Shown: positions 30,290 to 40,011, counted from the stretch's first letter. The stretch: 64,000 bases of DNA from Novipirellula caenicola (GCF_039545035.1 NZ_BAABRO010000020.1:62001-126000), one strand, 5' to 3'. Notes: generated by a model from the letters alone, not told the origin. Numbers and translations are program-made.

Positions 30290-32200
30290 CTAGCGTGCGG
30301 GCGAAGGAGGCGGCAACTTTTCGAGCTGACGCCGGGCTTCTTCGACCGCAGGCTCGGCCCAGTCGTGATCAGCGTGCAACTGAATGATCCCCGTCAACGC
30401 TTCGCGGGCCGTTTGCGGCGGTGCGTTTTCGACCGTCTGGCGGATGCGATCGAGCAATTGGACCGCGCGAGGGTCGTGAATCACGACCGGAGCACGTTCA
30501 CGCAGCAGCTGCACTTCGTGCTTCGCTAGTTCGATCATCTCCGCAAGCGGCCTATCCTCCTGCAAGGTTTGCGTGTCGTAAATCGCCAACCACTGAGTCA
30601 ATCGCGACGCGGCGCCGACGGCATCCTGTTCGCGGCCGTTGATCGCATCCAAAAAACCTTGCTCTGCAGCCGAAAGCGGCGAAATGTCCAACTTTGCTTG
30701 CACACTCAACCGTCTCACCAACCGCTGCAAATCGATCGAGTGTCGCAAACGGTTGACCGTTTCATAGCGAGGATCGTCGGGAAATCGTTTGATGAATTGG
30801 TCCATCTCGAGCCGAGCTTCTCCGGGGTTTTCCGCCTCGGAGTGTTCCGCGATGACTTGATACAGCTCGTCGGCGGTGGGCTGCTCGGCCGCTTTGAAGA
30901 ACAAGATCATGCCCGCAATCAGCACTGCCGTCATCAGCGAAATCGAGATCGCTTGCTTCCAGTGTTCGGCGGGCGATCCGCTGGCCGAACGCTCCGACGC
31001 GTGTTGCGGATCGCTGTCGACAGACTGAAAATGGGTGGACCGGCTAACGGTATCGGTGGGCGTTTGGGCGTCATCCTCGACGTTGGTCGGCGGGTCCGAG
31101 ACCACGGTATTCTGAGAAGCAACGGTGGCGGAATAGTGCGGATTCGCGTTCTCGGAGACAGGCGGCTCAGAGTCTGGTGGGTTGCCGAGATCCGCCGTTC
31201 GAATTTCTTCGCTTGGCGGTCGACCACCGGTCATTGGATGGACACTCAACCCCGTCGTGTCGTGGCCTCCCGCGTCCGTTTTTTCAGTCGATTCGCCGAT
31301 CGGCTTGGCTGGCGGTTGATCTCGCTCTGGAACCGCATGCGCGGTCGGCATCGAATGGTCCGGCAGTGTCTGCTGACGCAGCAGTCCCGCACGCATCGCT
31401 TTCAACCGATTCATCACCGACAGCGCGGTCGGGGGGCGATCCGATGGATCTTTTTCCAGCAGTTGATGGACAAGTTCGCAAAGCGCTTCGGGCAATTCCG
31501 AATCGATCAATTCCAACGGCACCGGACGATCGCGCCGCAGTGCTTCGATGACCTCGGTGGTCCGTTTGCCCGGAAAGGGAGGCCGCCCGGTCAACATCGC
31601 ATACATCACACTGCCCAATGCATACAGATCGGTGCGTACCGAAACTCCGCTGCTGTCCGCCTGCTCGGGCGCCATGTAGTCGGCGGTCCCCAAGATAGAA
31701 CCGGCCAGCGTCTGTTCGCCAAACCCAAACAGCTTGGCGATCCCGAAGTCGACCAATTTGACCTTCCCCGAAGTCGACAGGATCAAGTTCGCTGGCTTCA
31801 AATCGCGGTGAATCACGCCAAAGTCGTGAGCATGTTTCAGCGCGCCACAAATTTCGATGGCGATGTCGATCACCGCCTGCCAATGGATTCGCTTTTGACG
31901 CCGAATCCGCTGCTGCAGCGATTCCCCGTCCACCAATTCCATCGAATAAAACAGCTGCCCATCCTCTTCGCCGTAACCGATCAGCCGCACAATGCCTGGA
32001 TGACGAAGTCGCTTTAGCGTTTCCACTTCGGAATTGAACCGTCGTCGAAATCGAGGCTCGTCGGCGACGTGGGTTGCAATCAGTTTGACGGCTACTTTTT
32101 CCCCCGTGTGCTCGTGAACTCCCACGTAGACGGCTCCCATTCCGCCTCGCCCCAATGTTTCTCCGACTCGATATGGCCCAAGGAATTCAGGAGATTTCAT
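30290..32200 (-). CDS. Membrane-anchored Ser/Thr protein kinase (PknB-like)
   Basis: A 636-residue Hanks-type kinase. The glycine loop GRGGMGAV lies at about 17-24, the catalytic Lys at 39 (VAVKL), HRDLKPAN at 131-138 and DFG at 151-153, with APEQ as the APE motif. After the kinase domain come a Pro/Ser/Thr-rich linker of about 120 residues, one TM helix near residues 416-436 (MTAVLIAGMILFFKAA), and an outer helical region with TPR-like features. All catalytic residues are present, so it should be active. ATG 32200 is chosen over the frame extending to 32347. It is divergent from lnt; the signal sensed is unknown. Confidence 0.94.
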   Translation of the reverse strand: MKSPEFLGPYRVGETLGRGGMGAVYVGVHEHTGEKVAVKLIATHVADEPRFRRRFNSEVETLKRLRHPGIVRLIGYGEEDGQLFYSMELVDGESLQQRIRRQKRIHWQAVIDIAIEICGALKHAHDFGVIHRDLKPANLILSTSGKVKLVDFGIAKLFGFGEQTLAGSILGTADYMAPEQADSSGVSVRTDLYALGSVMYAMLTGRPPFPGKRTTEVIEALRRDRPVPLELIDSELPEALCELVHQLLEKDPSDRPPTALSVMNRLKAMRAGLLRQQTLPDHSMPTAHAVPERDQPPAKPIGESTEKTDAGGHDTTGLSVHPMTGGRPPSEEIRTADLGNPPDSEPPVSENANPHYSATVASQNTVVSDPPTNVEDDAQTPTDTVSRSTHFQSVDSDPQHASERSASGSPAEHWKQAISISLMTAVLIAGMILFFKAAEQPTADELYQVIAEHSEAENPGEARLEMDQFIKRFPDDPRYETVNRLRHSIDLQRLVRRLSVQAKLDISPLSAAEQGFLDAINGREQDAVGAASRLTQWLAIYDTQTLQEDRPLAEMIELAKHEVQLLRERAPVVIHDPRAVQLLDRIRQTVENAPPQTAREALTGIIQLHADHDWAEPAVEEARRQLEKLPPPSPAR

Positions 32201-32359
32201 TGCGGATGATTTAGCACGAGAGTGGAAAAACGAAGGGAACATCACTGCGACAGCGGCATGATTGTACCGGAATCGGTCACCGATCCCATCATCACCCCCG
32301 ACGCCACAAGATTGCAAAGTGCAATTTAATTGCATCCGCGGAAACACTAAGATCCCCCC

Positions 32360-34096
32360 ATGAATGCAATTCCCCCCACGACCGCAGACGGCAGCCTCGC
32401 TAGCAAATCGAGCCGAAATCGCATCCTGCTTGCGGGAACTGGCGTTTCCATGCTCTGGTTAGCCCAGCCCCCCCTTGGATTGTGGCCGTTGGTGTGGCTG
32501 TGCTTGGTCCCGCTATTGTGGATCGTTTTCGATCAGACTGCGTTCACGCGGCGAGATTTCGGGGCGATTTGGTTGGCGTCTTTCTTGTATTGGCTGGTAT
32601 CGCTGCAAGGCATCCGGCATGCGCATCCGGCCATGTACGCGTGCCTGCTGGCATTGGCTGGTTATCTCGGTATCTACCTACCGCTGTTTGTGATCCTTTG
32701 CCGCCGCTGCACACGGTGGAAAATTCCGCTGTGGTTGTCGGCCCCCGCGATGTGGGTCGGACTCGAGTGCGTGCGAAACTACATGCTCACCGGCATCTCG
32801 GCCCTGATGCTCGGCCACACCCTTGCCAACGTCCCGGTGATGATTCAAATCGCCGACCTGTTTGGCACCTACGGGGTTAGCTTCGTGATCGTTTCGGTGA
32901 ACGTTGCGCTGTTCCGTTTGGCAAGGCAATTCGTTCTGCGAAAATCATCCACGGCCAAGTCGGCTAACGACGAATCCGTTGGTGGCACCATCGCCGCATG
33001 TGTGGTGGCAGTCGCATGCATCGGCGCCAGTTTCATGTATGGCCAATTCCGACTCGGCCAACCCGTCACCGAACCCTTATCGACGTTCGCGCTAATCCAG
33101 CGTGATGAACAAGTCGAATACCAACAAGACATTGAGCGTGAACTGTCAATTTTCCAAAACTATGCCGCTCAAAGCATCGAGGCACTCGAGCATAGCGACC
33201 GCGCGGTGGATGTCGTGGTTTGGCCCGAATCGATGTTCACCGGTGGATTGCCATGGATGATCGTCGAAGCCGATGCGGCCGTGCCCGAACAATACGAAGG
33301 GCCGCCCGAATCGTTTGTTGCCATGGTGGGGCAGAACCAAAACTATTTTCGAAGCCGCGCCGATGAATTGGTTCGCATACTTGCCCAAGCTCCGTCGCAG
33401 CCACAATCACCTCATTTGGTAGTGGGATGTGGCGTGGTGCGATATGGCAAACAACCACACGCGTACAGCGGAATGGTTCACGTATCGCCCGCAGCAGAGG
33501 TCAGTCAGTGGTACGGTAAAAATCATTTGGTCATGTTCGGGGAATACGTTCCGCTGCTGCCGAGTATTCCCGGTTTGCGATCGTTGATCCCGGCTGGCTT
33601 GGGGGTCACGCCTGGCGACGGGCCGACGGTGTTTACAGTCGACGACACCGCCATCGTGCCGAGCGTCTGTATCGAAACCGCTGTGGAACGGGTCATGGTC
33701 AATCACCTGAGCCGTTTACAAAAAAACAACAAACGCGGCGATGTGTTCGTCACGGTGACCAATGATGGATGGTTTGATGATTCAAGCATCTTGGCACACC
33801 ATCAACGTTGCGCGCAATTGGTCGCGGTGGGGACGCGGCGACCGGTTTTGTCATCGGCCAACAATGGACCTACCGCGTGGATCGATAGCTGTGGCCGGGT
33901 AGTGGAATCATTGCCCTCGGGGACCCACGGTGCGATCATTGCCACACCCAACCGTGATGATCGAACCAGTTTGTACGTTCGCATTGGCGATCTACCGGCA
34001 AAGCTGCTGGGATTGGCTTGTCTGATTGTGCTGACTGCGATGATCGCCGAGGCCAACGCGAAACGCAGGGCACGACACTCGACATCGGCTTCGTAA
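32360..34096 (+). CDS. lnt: Apolipoprotein N-acyltransferase
   Basis: A 578-residue inner-membrane enzyme that N-acylates the terminal Cys of lipoproteins, the last step of their maturation. Several N-terminal TM spans (LGLWPLVWLCLVPLLWIVF, AGYLGIYLPLFVILC, GTYGVSFVIVSVNVALF) precede a nitrilase domain. The triad fits Glu near 290 (VVVWPES), Lys near 386 (WYGKNHLVMFGEYVP) and Cys near 436 (PSVCIET). A final TM helix lies near the C-terminus. The product would act on proteins such as the two small lipoproteins at 54.1 and 56.1 kb. It is divergent from the kinase gene with a 159-bp gap. Confidence 0.95.
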   Translation: MNAIPPTTADGSLASKSSRNRILLAGTGVSMLWLAQPPLGLWPLVWLCLVPLLWIVFDQTAFTRRDFGAIWLASFLYWLVSLQGIRHAHPAMYACLLALAGYLGIYLPLFVILCRRCTRWKIPLWLSAPAMWVGLECVRNYMLTGISALMLGHTLANVPVMIQIADLFGTYGVSFVIVSVNVALFRLARQFVLRKSSTAKSANDESVGGTIAACVVAVACIGASFMYGQFRLGQPVTEPLSTFALIQRDEQVEYQQDIERELSIFQNYAAQSIEALEHSDRAVDVVVWPESMFTGGLPWMIVEADAAVPEQYEGPPESFVAMVGQNQNYFRSRADELVRILAQAPSQPQSPHLVVGCGVVRYGKQPHAYSGMVHVSPAAEVSQWYGKNHLVMFGEYVPLLPSIPGLRSLIPAGLGVTPGDGPTVFTVDDTAIVPSVCIETAVERVMVNHLSRLQKNNKRGDVFVTVTNDGWFDDSSILAHHQRCAQLVAVGTRRPVLSSANNGPTAWIDSCGRVVESLPSGTHGAIIATPNRDDRTSLYVRIGDLPAKLLGLACLIVLTAMIAEANAKRRARHSTSAS

Positions 34097-34674
34097 CGCC
34101 GCAGCGTATTACGGCGAAGCAGTCGGAGTCGGCCAATTGGGGCGTTTGCATTCGGTGTAGCTACGCTCGCCAGAGCGTGGATATCGCGTGGATCGTTGCA
34201 GCACGAATACGACTCGCCACCATTTTGGGAAAAGTAGTTATTCGAACATGCCTCAGCGTGTCGCCCATAAAGCCAGAGGGGGGCGGCCCCCAGTACCGTC
34301 GGGCTCGTCGTGGCGAAGCCAGCGACACCATCGGCCACCGCGTTGCCGATGCACTGTTGTCGCCCAGTTGTCGCCCGATTGTCGCCACCACGTTGACGAC
34401 ACCACCGCCGCCATCATGGGGGCACGCTTGTTGAAGTTCCTGTGAATACGTCCCCGCCCCTCCGCAGGATTTATCTACTAATTGCCGCAAATTTCGGATT
34501 GGTTCCCCATCGGCTGCGGGTTGTGGTTGTCGATCTTGGGCAGTTTTGCTCACATACTACCCCGCGACCGTGCTGCCAGCTCGATCGCCCCTTGGATGCA
34601 CCACGCATCTGAAACGTTTTGGGCCAATAAATCGGCGGAATACGTTTGCAACTATGCTTTAGGAAATAGACCCA
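34097..34674. other. Intergenic region with short hairpin, no gene recognised
   Basis: 578 bp between lnt and the desaturase gene, both plus strand. At 34163-34178 there is a short palindrome (ACGCTC and GAGCGT with GCCA between) beside GTAGCT, which resembles small dispersed intergenic repeats. From 34300 to 34420 the sequence repeats TTGTCGCC-type words. Open frames on both strands lack recognisable content. Confidence 0.45.
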
Positions 34675-35751
34675 TTGAGTGCCAATTGCATTGAATCCGA
34701 TACGGAAATCGAATCGTGGCAACCGCCTGTTGACGAAGAAAACGAAACACGATCCTCGGCTCATCAGCGAAGTCTGGATCGCGAGCTATTGATTGCCAGT
34801 CGTGAATTTGCCGTCGAACATCGCGGCAAGAGTTGGTGGCATCTGGGCAGCACACTTGCGGCGGTCCTGTTTTTCGCCGCGGTTGCCGGGATGACCGAGC
34901 CGCTTTGGTTGCGAACGCTCGCCAGTGTATTGACGGGGCTGACGCTGGTTCGCATGTTTATTTTGTACCACGACTACCAGCACAACACGATTTTAACTCG
35001 GTCTAAATTGGCCAAGCTGATCTTGAGCGTGTACGGCAATCTGATGCTGACGCCGCCAAGTGCGTGGAAGCATTCGCACGATCATCACCATCACCACAAT
35101 TCAAAATTGTTCGGTACCGACCTTGGTTCGTTTCCGATCATGACCACGGCGAACTATCGCAAAGCAACGAAGCTCGAGCGATTGAGCTACCGCATTGCTC
35201 GCAACCCATTGGTCATCTTGTTGGGTTACTTTCCGGTGTTCTTGTATGGGATGTGCATCTACACCGCCAATCGTGACCCGCGGCGGCACTGGGATGCATT
35301 CACTTCGATGCTGCTGCACTTTGGATTTATCGCGGCCTGCATTTGGTTTAGCGGATGGGTGACCACGGCGTTTGTGTTTTTACTGCCGACCTGGATCGCG
35401 ACCTGCTTGGGAACGTACCTGTTTTACATTCAACACAATTTCCCTGGTGCAAAGATCCGTGACGGCGAAGAGTGGAGCTACACCAATGCCGCACTGGAAT
35501 CCTCGAGCTTTCTCGAGATGGGACCGCTAATGCACTGGATGACGGGCAACATTGGCTACCATCACGTGCATCACTTGAACGCAAAGATCCCGTTCTACAG
35601 GTTACCCGAAGCGATGCAGGCCCTGCCTCCACTGCAGACCCCAAAGAAGACGTCGCTGAAAATTCGCGACATAGTCCGCTGTCTGCAGCTGAAGTTTTGG
35701 GATGAGGACCGCGATCGTTTGATCACCTATGCCGAACTCGACGCAGCATAA
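34675..35751 (+). CDS. Fatty acid desaturase, membrane-bound di-iron type
   Basis: A protein of about 358 residues with the three His boxes of the membrane fatty-acid desaturase superfamily: HDYQHN near 100, a His-rich HSHDHHHHHN box near 130, and GYHHVHHLN near 297. Four hydrophobic spans lie between them, as expected. It introduces double bonds in acyl lipids using O2 and reducing power. No ATG lies early enough, so a TTG at 34675 is taken, with AGGAAA about 8 bp upstream. A C-terminal acidic block (DEDRDRLITYAELDAA) resembles an EF-hand-like loop, unusual but unproven. Confidence 0.88.
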   Translation: MSANCIESDTEIESWQPPVDEENETRSSAHQRSLDRELLIASREFAVEHRGKSWWHLGSTLAAVLFFAAVAGMTEPLWLRTLASVLTGLTLVRMFILYHDYQHNTILTRSKLAKLILSVYGNLMLTPPSAWKHSHDHHHHHNSKLFGTDLGSFPIMTTANYRKATKLERLSYRIARNPLVILLGYFPVFLYGMCIYTANRDPRRHWDAFTSMLLHFGFIAACIWFSGWVTTAFVFLLPTWIATCLGTYLFYIQHNFPGAKIRDGEEWSYTNAALESSSFLEMGPLMHWMTGNIGYHHVHHLNAKIPFYRLPEAMQALPPLQTPKKTSLKIRDIVRCLQLKFWDEDRDRLITYAELDAA

Positions 35752-35776
35752 CGGAGCGTGACTGCAGAACCAAACG

Positions 35777-35850
35777 GCTTGTTGATTTATTGAGCCGCGA
35801 CGCGTCAGCGGCCGGGTCCCACGCAACACCCCGGTGCCTTACGGCCAATG
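35777..35850. repeat. Diverged solo copy of the 94-bp repeat
   Basis: Starting with AACGGCT, then TGAGCCG at 35791, the sequence follows the array right arm (GCGACGCGT, with CAG for AAG, then CGGCCGGGT), has a shortened linker, and continues with GCCTTACGG of the left arm. So arm order and orientation match the 23.7-26.1 kb arrays, although the loop (about 10 nt) and linker differ. It lies just after the desaturase stop. Confidence 0.85.
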
Positions 35851-35948
35851 CCATCGACTTTCGCACGAAACGGGCGTTCTTATAGCGGTGCGGCGCAGGG
35901 CCTCGCGCCGCGAATGCTACCCAATAGTCGCAACCGGCAAACTTGCGG

Positions 35949-37397
35949 TTAGGGGCCGCGGCGGTAGGACGGGGTCAACCGATCGATCGCCTGTTTTGCG
36001 GGCAATAAATCGATCAGCTCACGCTCACGCGAATCCAATTGTTGGTAGCGATCCACCAACGTCGTCTCGTTTTCATTTCGAGTCCAAGCCTTGCGCCGGA
36101 CCGTTTCTTCGGCCCAATAACGCAGCGTCACCCCTTCCATGATCGGATTGCGGGGATCGCCTGCGATCGAATCGAGCACGTCGCGGTCGGCATCCGAGAG
36201 GATGATTTCGATCATCGACAACTCTTCCAACGTCAATGGGGCGGGGCGATCATTGGGGGCATTCCCCGAGGATCCTCGGTCACCGGGACCATTCGGCCCC
36301 CCTGGGCCGCGGCCGAAACCGAACCGACCACCTCGGCCATCGGGACGACCGCTATCGCCAAATACCATCGCGCCGATCGCCATCATCTCAGCTCGATCGC
36401 TATCGACCAATTGCTTGAGCCGCGAGACAAACCGCGTCACGCCGGGATCGTCATTTTTAAGACGCTGCTTCAGAATTTGATGCAGCGCGAATGCGATTCG
36501 CTCGATGGTGTCGTCCGACAAATTCAAACTGGACCGTTTCGACATCGCCAACTGAGTCTGATCAATCGCTTGCTTGATTGCCTCGCGACGCAGATCCAAA
36601 TCATCCGATTCGATCTTGTCACGCAGGTCACTCGCGAGCGTCTCTCGCCACACCGAATAGATCTGCATCGTTTGCAGCAATACATCTGGATTGGCCGCGG
36701 CTTGAACGCGTTCCGCAGTCTCACGAATCTGCTGCTGGTCGTGTCCTTCCAAACGAGTGAAACGCTTCCAGTTTGAATCCAATTGCGAACGCTGGACCAA
36801 CGTCAACGTTTCGATCACATCTTCTCGTTCGGATAGATCGACATTCGACACGATCGGCTCAGGCGTGGACAAATCACCGATGTCCTTCATCGCCGTCACC
36901 ATATTGCTCCATGATTCGTTGAGCGCCAGATCACGCATCAACTGCAGATCACGACCCGCCAGGTAGGCGTCCATGTTCTCGGCGACGGCGAGATCTGCTA
37001 ACTCGGATTGGTAGTGCAATGTTCGGATACCATAGATCGTCGCCGCAGCGCCCAATACGCCCAACACACACAATCCCGCCGTGATCAATGGCCAGCGAAA
37101 ACGACGAACGATTGCACGCGGAGCTGATTGATCGGGGGTCGGTTTGACGATATCCGAAACGACCAACTCGAGCGTGGATTCGACCAATTTTTCACAGGGC
37201 GTCAACGCAGGAAAATCGTCTAGATAATCCCACCCTTGCTGCAATGATTGCAGTCGTCGTCGCAACGACTCGTCGTCCAACAAACGATCTTCGAGCTGCG
37301 TACGTGATTCATGATCAAGTTCACCATCGACATAGGCGACGAGCAATTCGTCGTCCGGATCCAGTGGTGCATCATCGGTCAATAGTTTCAAACTCAT
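35949..37397 (-). CDS. Anti-sigma factor-like transmembrane protein
   Basis: A 482-residue protein. The N-terminal 60 residues (DDELLVAYVDGELDHESRTQLEDRLLDDESLRRRL) match the sigma-binding helical domain of ECF anti-sigma factors, though without the zinc Cys/His motif. One TM helix follows at about residues 106-128 (ITAGLCVLGVLGAAATIYGI). The outer region is mostly helical with one Gly/Arg/Pro-rich disordered stretch (RGGRFGFGRGPGGPNGPGDRG). Its ATG overlaps the sigma factor stop as ATGA, so the two are translationally coupled and the protein very probably restrains that sigma factor. Confidence 0.82.
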   Translation of the reverse strand: MSLKLLTDDAPLDPDDELLVAYVDGELDHESRTQLEDRLLDDESLRRRLQSLQQGWDYLDDFPALTPCEKLVESTLELVVSDIVKPTPDQSAPRAIVRRFRWPLITAGLCVLGVLGAAATIYGIRTLHYQSELADLAVAENMDAYLAGRDLQLMRDLALNESWSNMVTAMKDIGDLSTPEPIVSNVDLSEREDVIETLTLVQRSQLDSNWKRFTRLEGHDQQQIRETAERVQAAANPDVLLQTMQIYSVWRETLASDLRDKIESDDLDLRREAIKQAIDQTQLAMSKRSSLNLSDDTIERIAFALHQILKQRLKNDDPGVTRFVSRLKQLVDSDRAEMMAIGAMVFGDSGRPDGRGGRFGFGRGPGGPNGPGDRGSSGNAPNDRPAPLTLEELSMIEIILSDADRDVLDSIAGDPRNPIMEGVTLRYWAEETVRRKAWTRNENETTLVDRYQQLDSRERELIDLLPAKQAIDRLTPSYRRGP

Positions 37398-38026
37398 GGT
37401 CCCACCTCCTTGGGGATGAGTCCCGAGTCGATGTAAGGTTGCAGCATTTCTTTCAAGTTGACTCGCGCCCGGCTCAGCAGCGATTTGACTGCCTTGGGCG
37501 TCAGATCCATCGTTTCGGCAATTTCGGCGTAGCTCATGCTCTCGAATCGCGACAACATCAAAGCCATCCGCTGCCGTTCGCTGAGTGATTCGACCGCTTG
37601 GCGAACGATCTGTGCTCGTTCACTGCCTTCGCTCACACGCGCCGGCATCAATCCGCTGGCGTCCAGTGCGGTGGACGCCAACAATTGAGCGTTACTAGGT
37701 GAATCTTGGCTTCGCGGCGCGTCGACTTCGCTCACTTCGCGACGACGCGACATCGTGCGAGCCGAGTTCCGCGCTACGTTGCCAGCGATCGTAAACAGCC
37801 AAGTTGAAAATTTGGCTCCCGGTTCATAGCGTTTGCGAGCACGATAGACACGCAAAAAAACTTCTTGCGTTAAGTCTTCTGCCAATTCATGGCTCGGTCC
37901 GAGTGTGTGCATCAATCGCACCAATCTTGCCTCATACCGACGCACTAATTCCTCAAACGCTCCCGCATCATCGTCGCGAACGCGCAGCATCAAACGAACG
38001 TCCGGATCGGATTGTTGATAACGCAT
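37394..38026 (-). CDS. ECF-type RNA polymerase sigma factor
   Basis: A 210-residue sigma-70 family factor. Region 2 is FEELVRRYEARLVRLMHTLGPSHELAEDLTQEVFLRVYRARKRYEPGAKFSTWLFTIAGNVARNSAR, and region 4 is LSERQRMALMLSRFESMSYAEIAETMDLTPKAVKSLLSRARVNLKEML, a strong consensus. ATG 38026 is used; a TTG at 38050 would add eight residues. It is co-transcribed with the anti-sigma gene through an ATGA overlap. The regulon is unknown; such pairs often control their own promoter, which would lie upstream of 38026. Confidence 0.93.
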   Translation of the reverse strand: MRYQQSDPDVRLMLRVRDDDAGAFEELVRRYEARLVRLMHTLGPSHELAEDLTQEVFLRVYRARKRYEPGAKFSTWLFTIAGNVARNSARTMSRRREVSEVDAPRSQDSPSNAQLLASTALDASGLMPARVSEGSERAQIVRQAVESLSERQRMALMLSRFESMSYAEIAETMDLTPKAVKSLLSRARVNLKEMLQPYIDSGLIPKEVGP

Positions 38027-38490
38027 CGCGGTCGAATCGCTTACAGCCAAACCAGCCTGTTGGGATAATTAGGAACGAGAACGAGTCTTCTTTGTTTTAG
38101 TTTAGTGTCTCAGCGACTGTTGGGGATACCATCCCCGGTTACCTCAAGAATTAACCCAAGAATTGCCCTGAAGGTTCCGCAAAAAATCGAAAGATCGAGA
38201 GAACGTCCTCGCGTTCGCGTCGCCGGGGGAATCGTCAAGGGGTCGAAGCGTCGAACGAGCGGAAATCGAACGTGTGAATGGGCGAGTGGGCAAACGGGCG
38301 AACGTCGGGGGGAGTGCAGCGCAAGGCTGACAGCAAGAACGAAAGGCCGACAGAAAAAAACGAATTGCATCGGTTCTCGATTTCACGTCGCCCCACGCTC
38401 ATTTTACGTCGTCCCACGTTCGGCTCCGAATCGGTTCCGGGTCCCCCGCGCCCTCATGTTGGCCCCACACCTGCGATGGGCGACGGAATG
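38027..38490. other. Intergenic region, low-complexity stretches
   Basis: 464 bp between the sigma factor start and the sulfatase end, both on the minus strand. It contains a G-rich stretch at 38278-38320 (GGGCGAGTGGGCAAACGGGCG) and a 20-bp imperfect direct repeat (TTCACGTCGCCCCACG and TTTACGTCGTCCCACG) at about 38382-38420. Open frames here look accidental. It should hold the sigma operon promoter. Confidence 0.4.
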
Positions 38491-40011
38491 CTATTGAGGC
38501 TTCGTGTCCCACCACGCTTGCCAGGCTGCCGCCATCTGTTCGACCAACTCTGGTTTCTCGGCCGCGCGATCAACGATTTCGGTGGGGTCCAACTGAAGAT
38601 CGTAGAGTTCCCATGTGCCATTGGCCCGACGAATGCATTTCCATTGGCGATCGCGGATAGCTTGGTACTTGCCGAATTGCCAATACAGCGGCCATGGACG
38701 TTCGCCCGCTTCACCGCGTAGTGCGGGAACAAGCGAGTGACCAGCCAAATCACGGGGCACGTCGACGTTCGCCAGGTCCAACATGGTTGGAGTGAAATCG
38801 ACAAGATGACCGACATGATCGGTGACCGATCCCGCTTGAATCTTGCCGGGCCAATACGCGATCATCGGCGTCCGTGTTCCTCCTTCGTAGTCGGTTGTTT
38901 TGTATTTGCGATACGGCGTATTCGACGCATTGGCCCACACACGGCCTTGGGTCAAGTAACTGGTGACCTCCCACGGCATTGCCCCTTCGACAGTCGATCG
39001 GTCGGCCGAATCCTCGCTGGCCCCATTGTCGGACAAGAAAAAGACAACGGTGTTCTCGGCTTCACCGAGCTGCTCAATCTTGGCGAGCACGCGACCGATG
39101 TTACGGTCCAATCGATCAATCATCGCAGCGTAGGTGGCCATTCGCAGATCCCAGTGGTCACGCTGATCGGCAGGGATCGAATCCCACGCCGGCAATTGCT
39201 CGTCGCGTGGTGACAACGTTGCATTGACGGTCAGCACCCCAAGCGACTGCTGTCTTTCAAAACGCTGCTCTCTTAGCTGGTCCCAGCCGATTGCTTTGTA
39301 CTTTCCTCGATACTTGGCCACATCCTCTTCGCTGGCGTGCATCGGATAGTGTGGCGCCGTGTAGGCGAGGTACAACAGGAACGGTTTTGATTCGTCCTGG
39401 TACTGATCAAGATATCCAATCGCATGATCAGTGAACGCGTCCGTGGTGTAGAAGTCCTTTGACTCCGGTGTAAACGGCAAAAACGTTTGGTCATCAATTG
39501 CCCAGCGACGTACTTTCTTTTTCGCTGGCTCAGGCTCTCCATCCCTTGCAAGCCCGGGATTCCAAAAATTGCAGCAGCCATCGGTTAGTCCATAGTAGCG
39601 ATCAAATCCACGTTCAAATGGCGTTTGTCCGGCGTGCCATTTTCCCGTCATCAACGTTCGATAACCGGCCGCCCGCATTCGCTCGCCAAACGTTTCGTCC
39701 GCGTAGTGAACCGTGGGCGACGCCCCCACATGATGCCACCAATGCCCCGTCAAAATCGACGCCCGCGTGTGCTCGCATTTCGCGTTGTTGTAAAACGTTC
39801 GAAAACGCATCCCGCCGCGGGCTAGACGATCCAAGTTAGGTGTATCGATCTCGCCGCCATAACATCCGATGTCCGAAAACCCCATATCATCGGCCATGAT
39901 CAAGACAATGTTCGGGCGTTCCCGGTCCGCGGCATTCAACGTTCCGGGAACCGCGTGAACGAACAGCCCCAATAATGCGATCCCAAAGACACAGTGCCGT
40001 GCATGAACCAT
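38491..40011 (-). CDS. Secreted sulfatase with atypical active-site motif
   Basis: A 506-residue member of the sulfatase family: signal peptide (HCVFGIALLGLFVHAVPGTLNAA), then RPNIVLIMADDMGFSDIGCYGGEIDTPNLDRLA with the metal-binding DD, and the LTGHWWHHVG region. The formylglycine position is Cys79, but the motif reads C-E-H-T-R rather than C-x-P/A-x-R. The Cys and Arg are kept while the third position is His. Downstream metal and substrate motifs look intact (FLSDNGASEDS, GKWHAGQTPFERGFDRYYG, YEGGTRTPMIAYWPG). Substrate is unknown, probably a sulfated glycan. The start may also be 40056 or 40167. Confidence 0.9.
   Translation of the reverse strand: MVHARHCVFGIALLGLFVHAVPGTLNAADRERPNIVLIMADDMGFSDIGCYGGEIDTPNLDRLARGGMRFRTFYNNAKCEHTRASILTGHWWHHVGASPTVHYADETFGERMRAAGYRTLMTGKWHAGQTPFERGFDRYYGLTDGCCNFWNPGLARDGEPEPAKKKVRRWAIDDQTFLPFTPESKDFYTTDAFTDHAIGYLDQYQDESKPFLLYLAYTAPHYPMHASEEDVAKYRGKYKAIGWDQLREQRFERQQSLGVLTVNATLSPRDEQLPAWDSIPADQRDHWDLRMATYAAMIDRLDRNIGRVLAKIEQLGEAENTVVFFLSDNGASEDSADRSTVEGAMPWEVTSYLTQGRVWANASNTPYRKYKTTDYEGGTRTPMIAYWPGKIQAGSVTDHVGHLVDFTPTMLDLANVDVPRDLAGHSLVPALRGEAGERPWPLYWQFGKYQAIRDRQWKCIRRANGTWELYDLQLDPTEIVDRAAEKPELVEQMAAAWQAWWDTKPQ

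Noticed and set aside
30569-32017. Plus-strand frame of 482 codons opposite the Ser/Thr kinase gene
   Set aside because: The kinase motifs on the minus strand are complete; the opposite frame is Arg/Gln/His-rich and typical of antisense shadows in GC-rich genes.
38105-38497. Plus-strand frame of 130 codons between the sigma factor and sulfatase genes
   Set aside because: Arg/Ser-rich, low complexity, opposite to flanking gene direction, with no recognisable domain.
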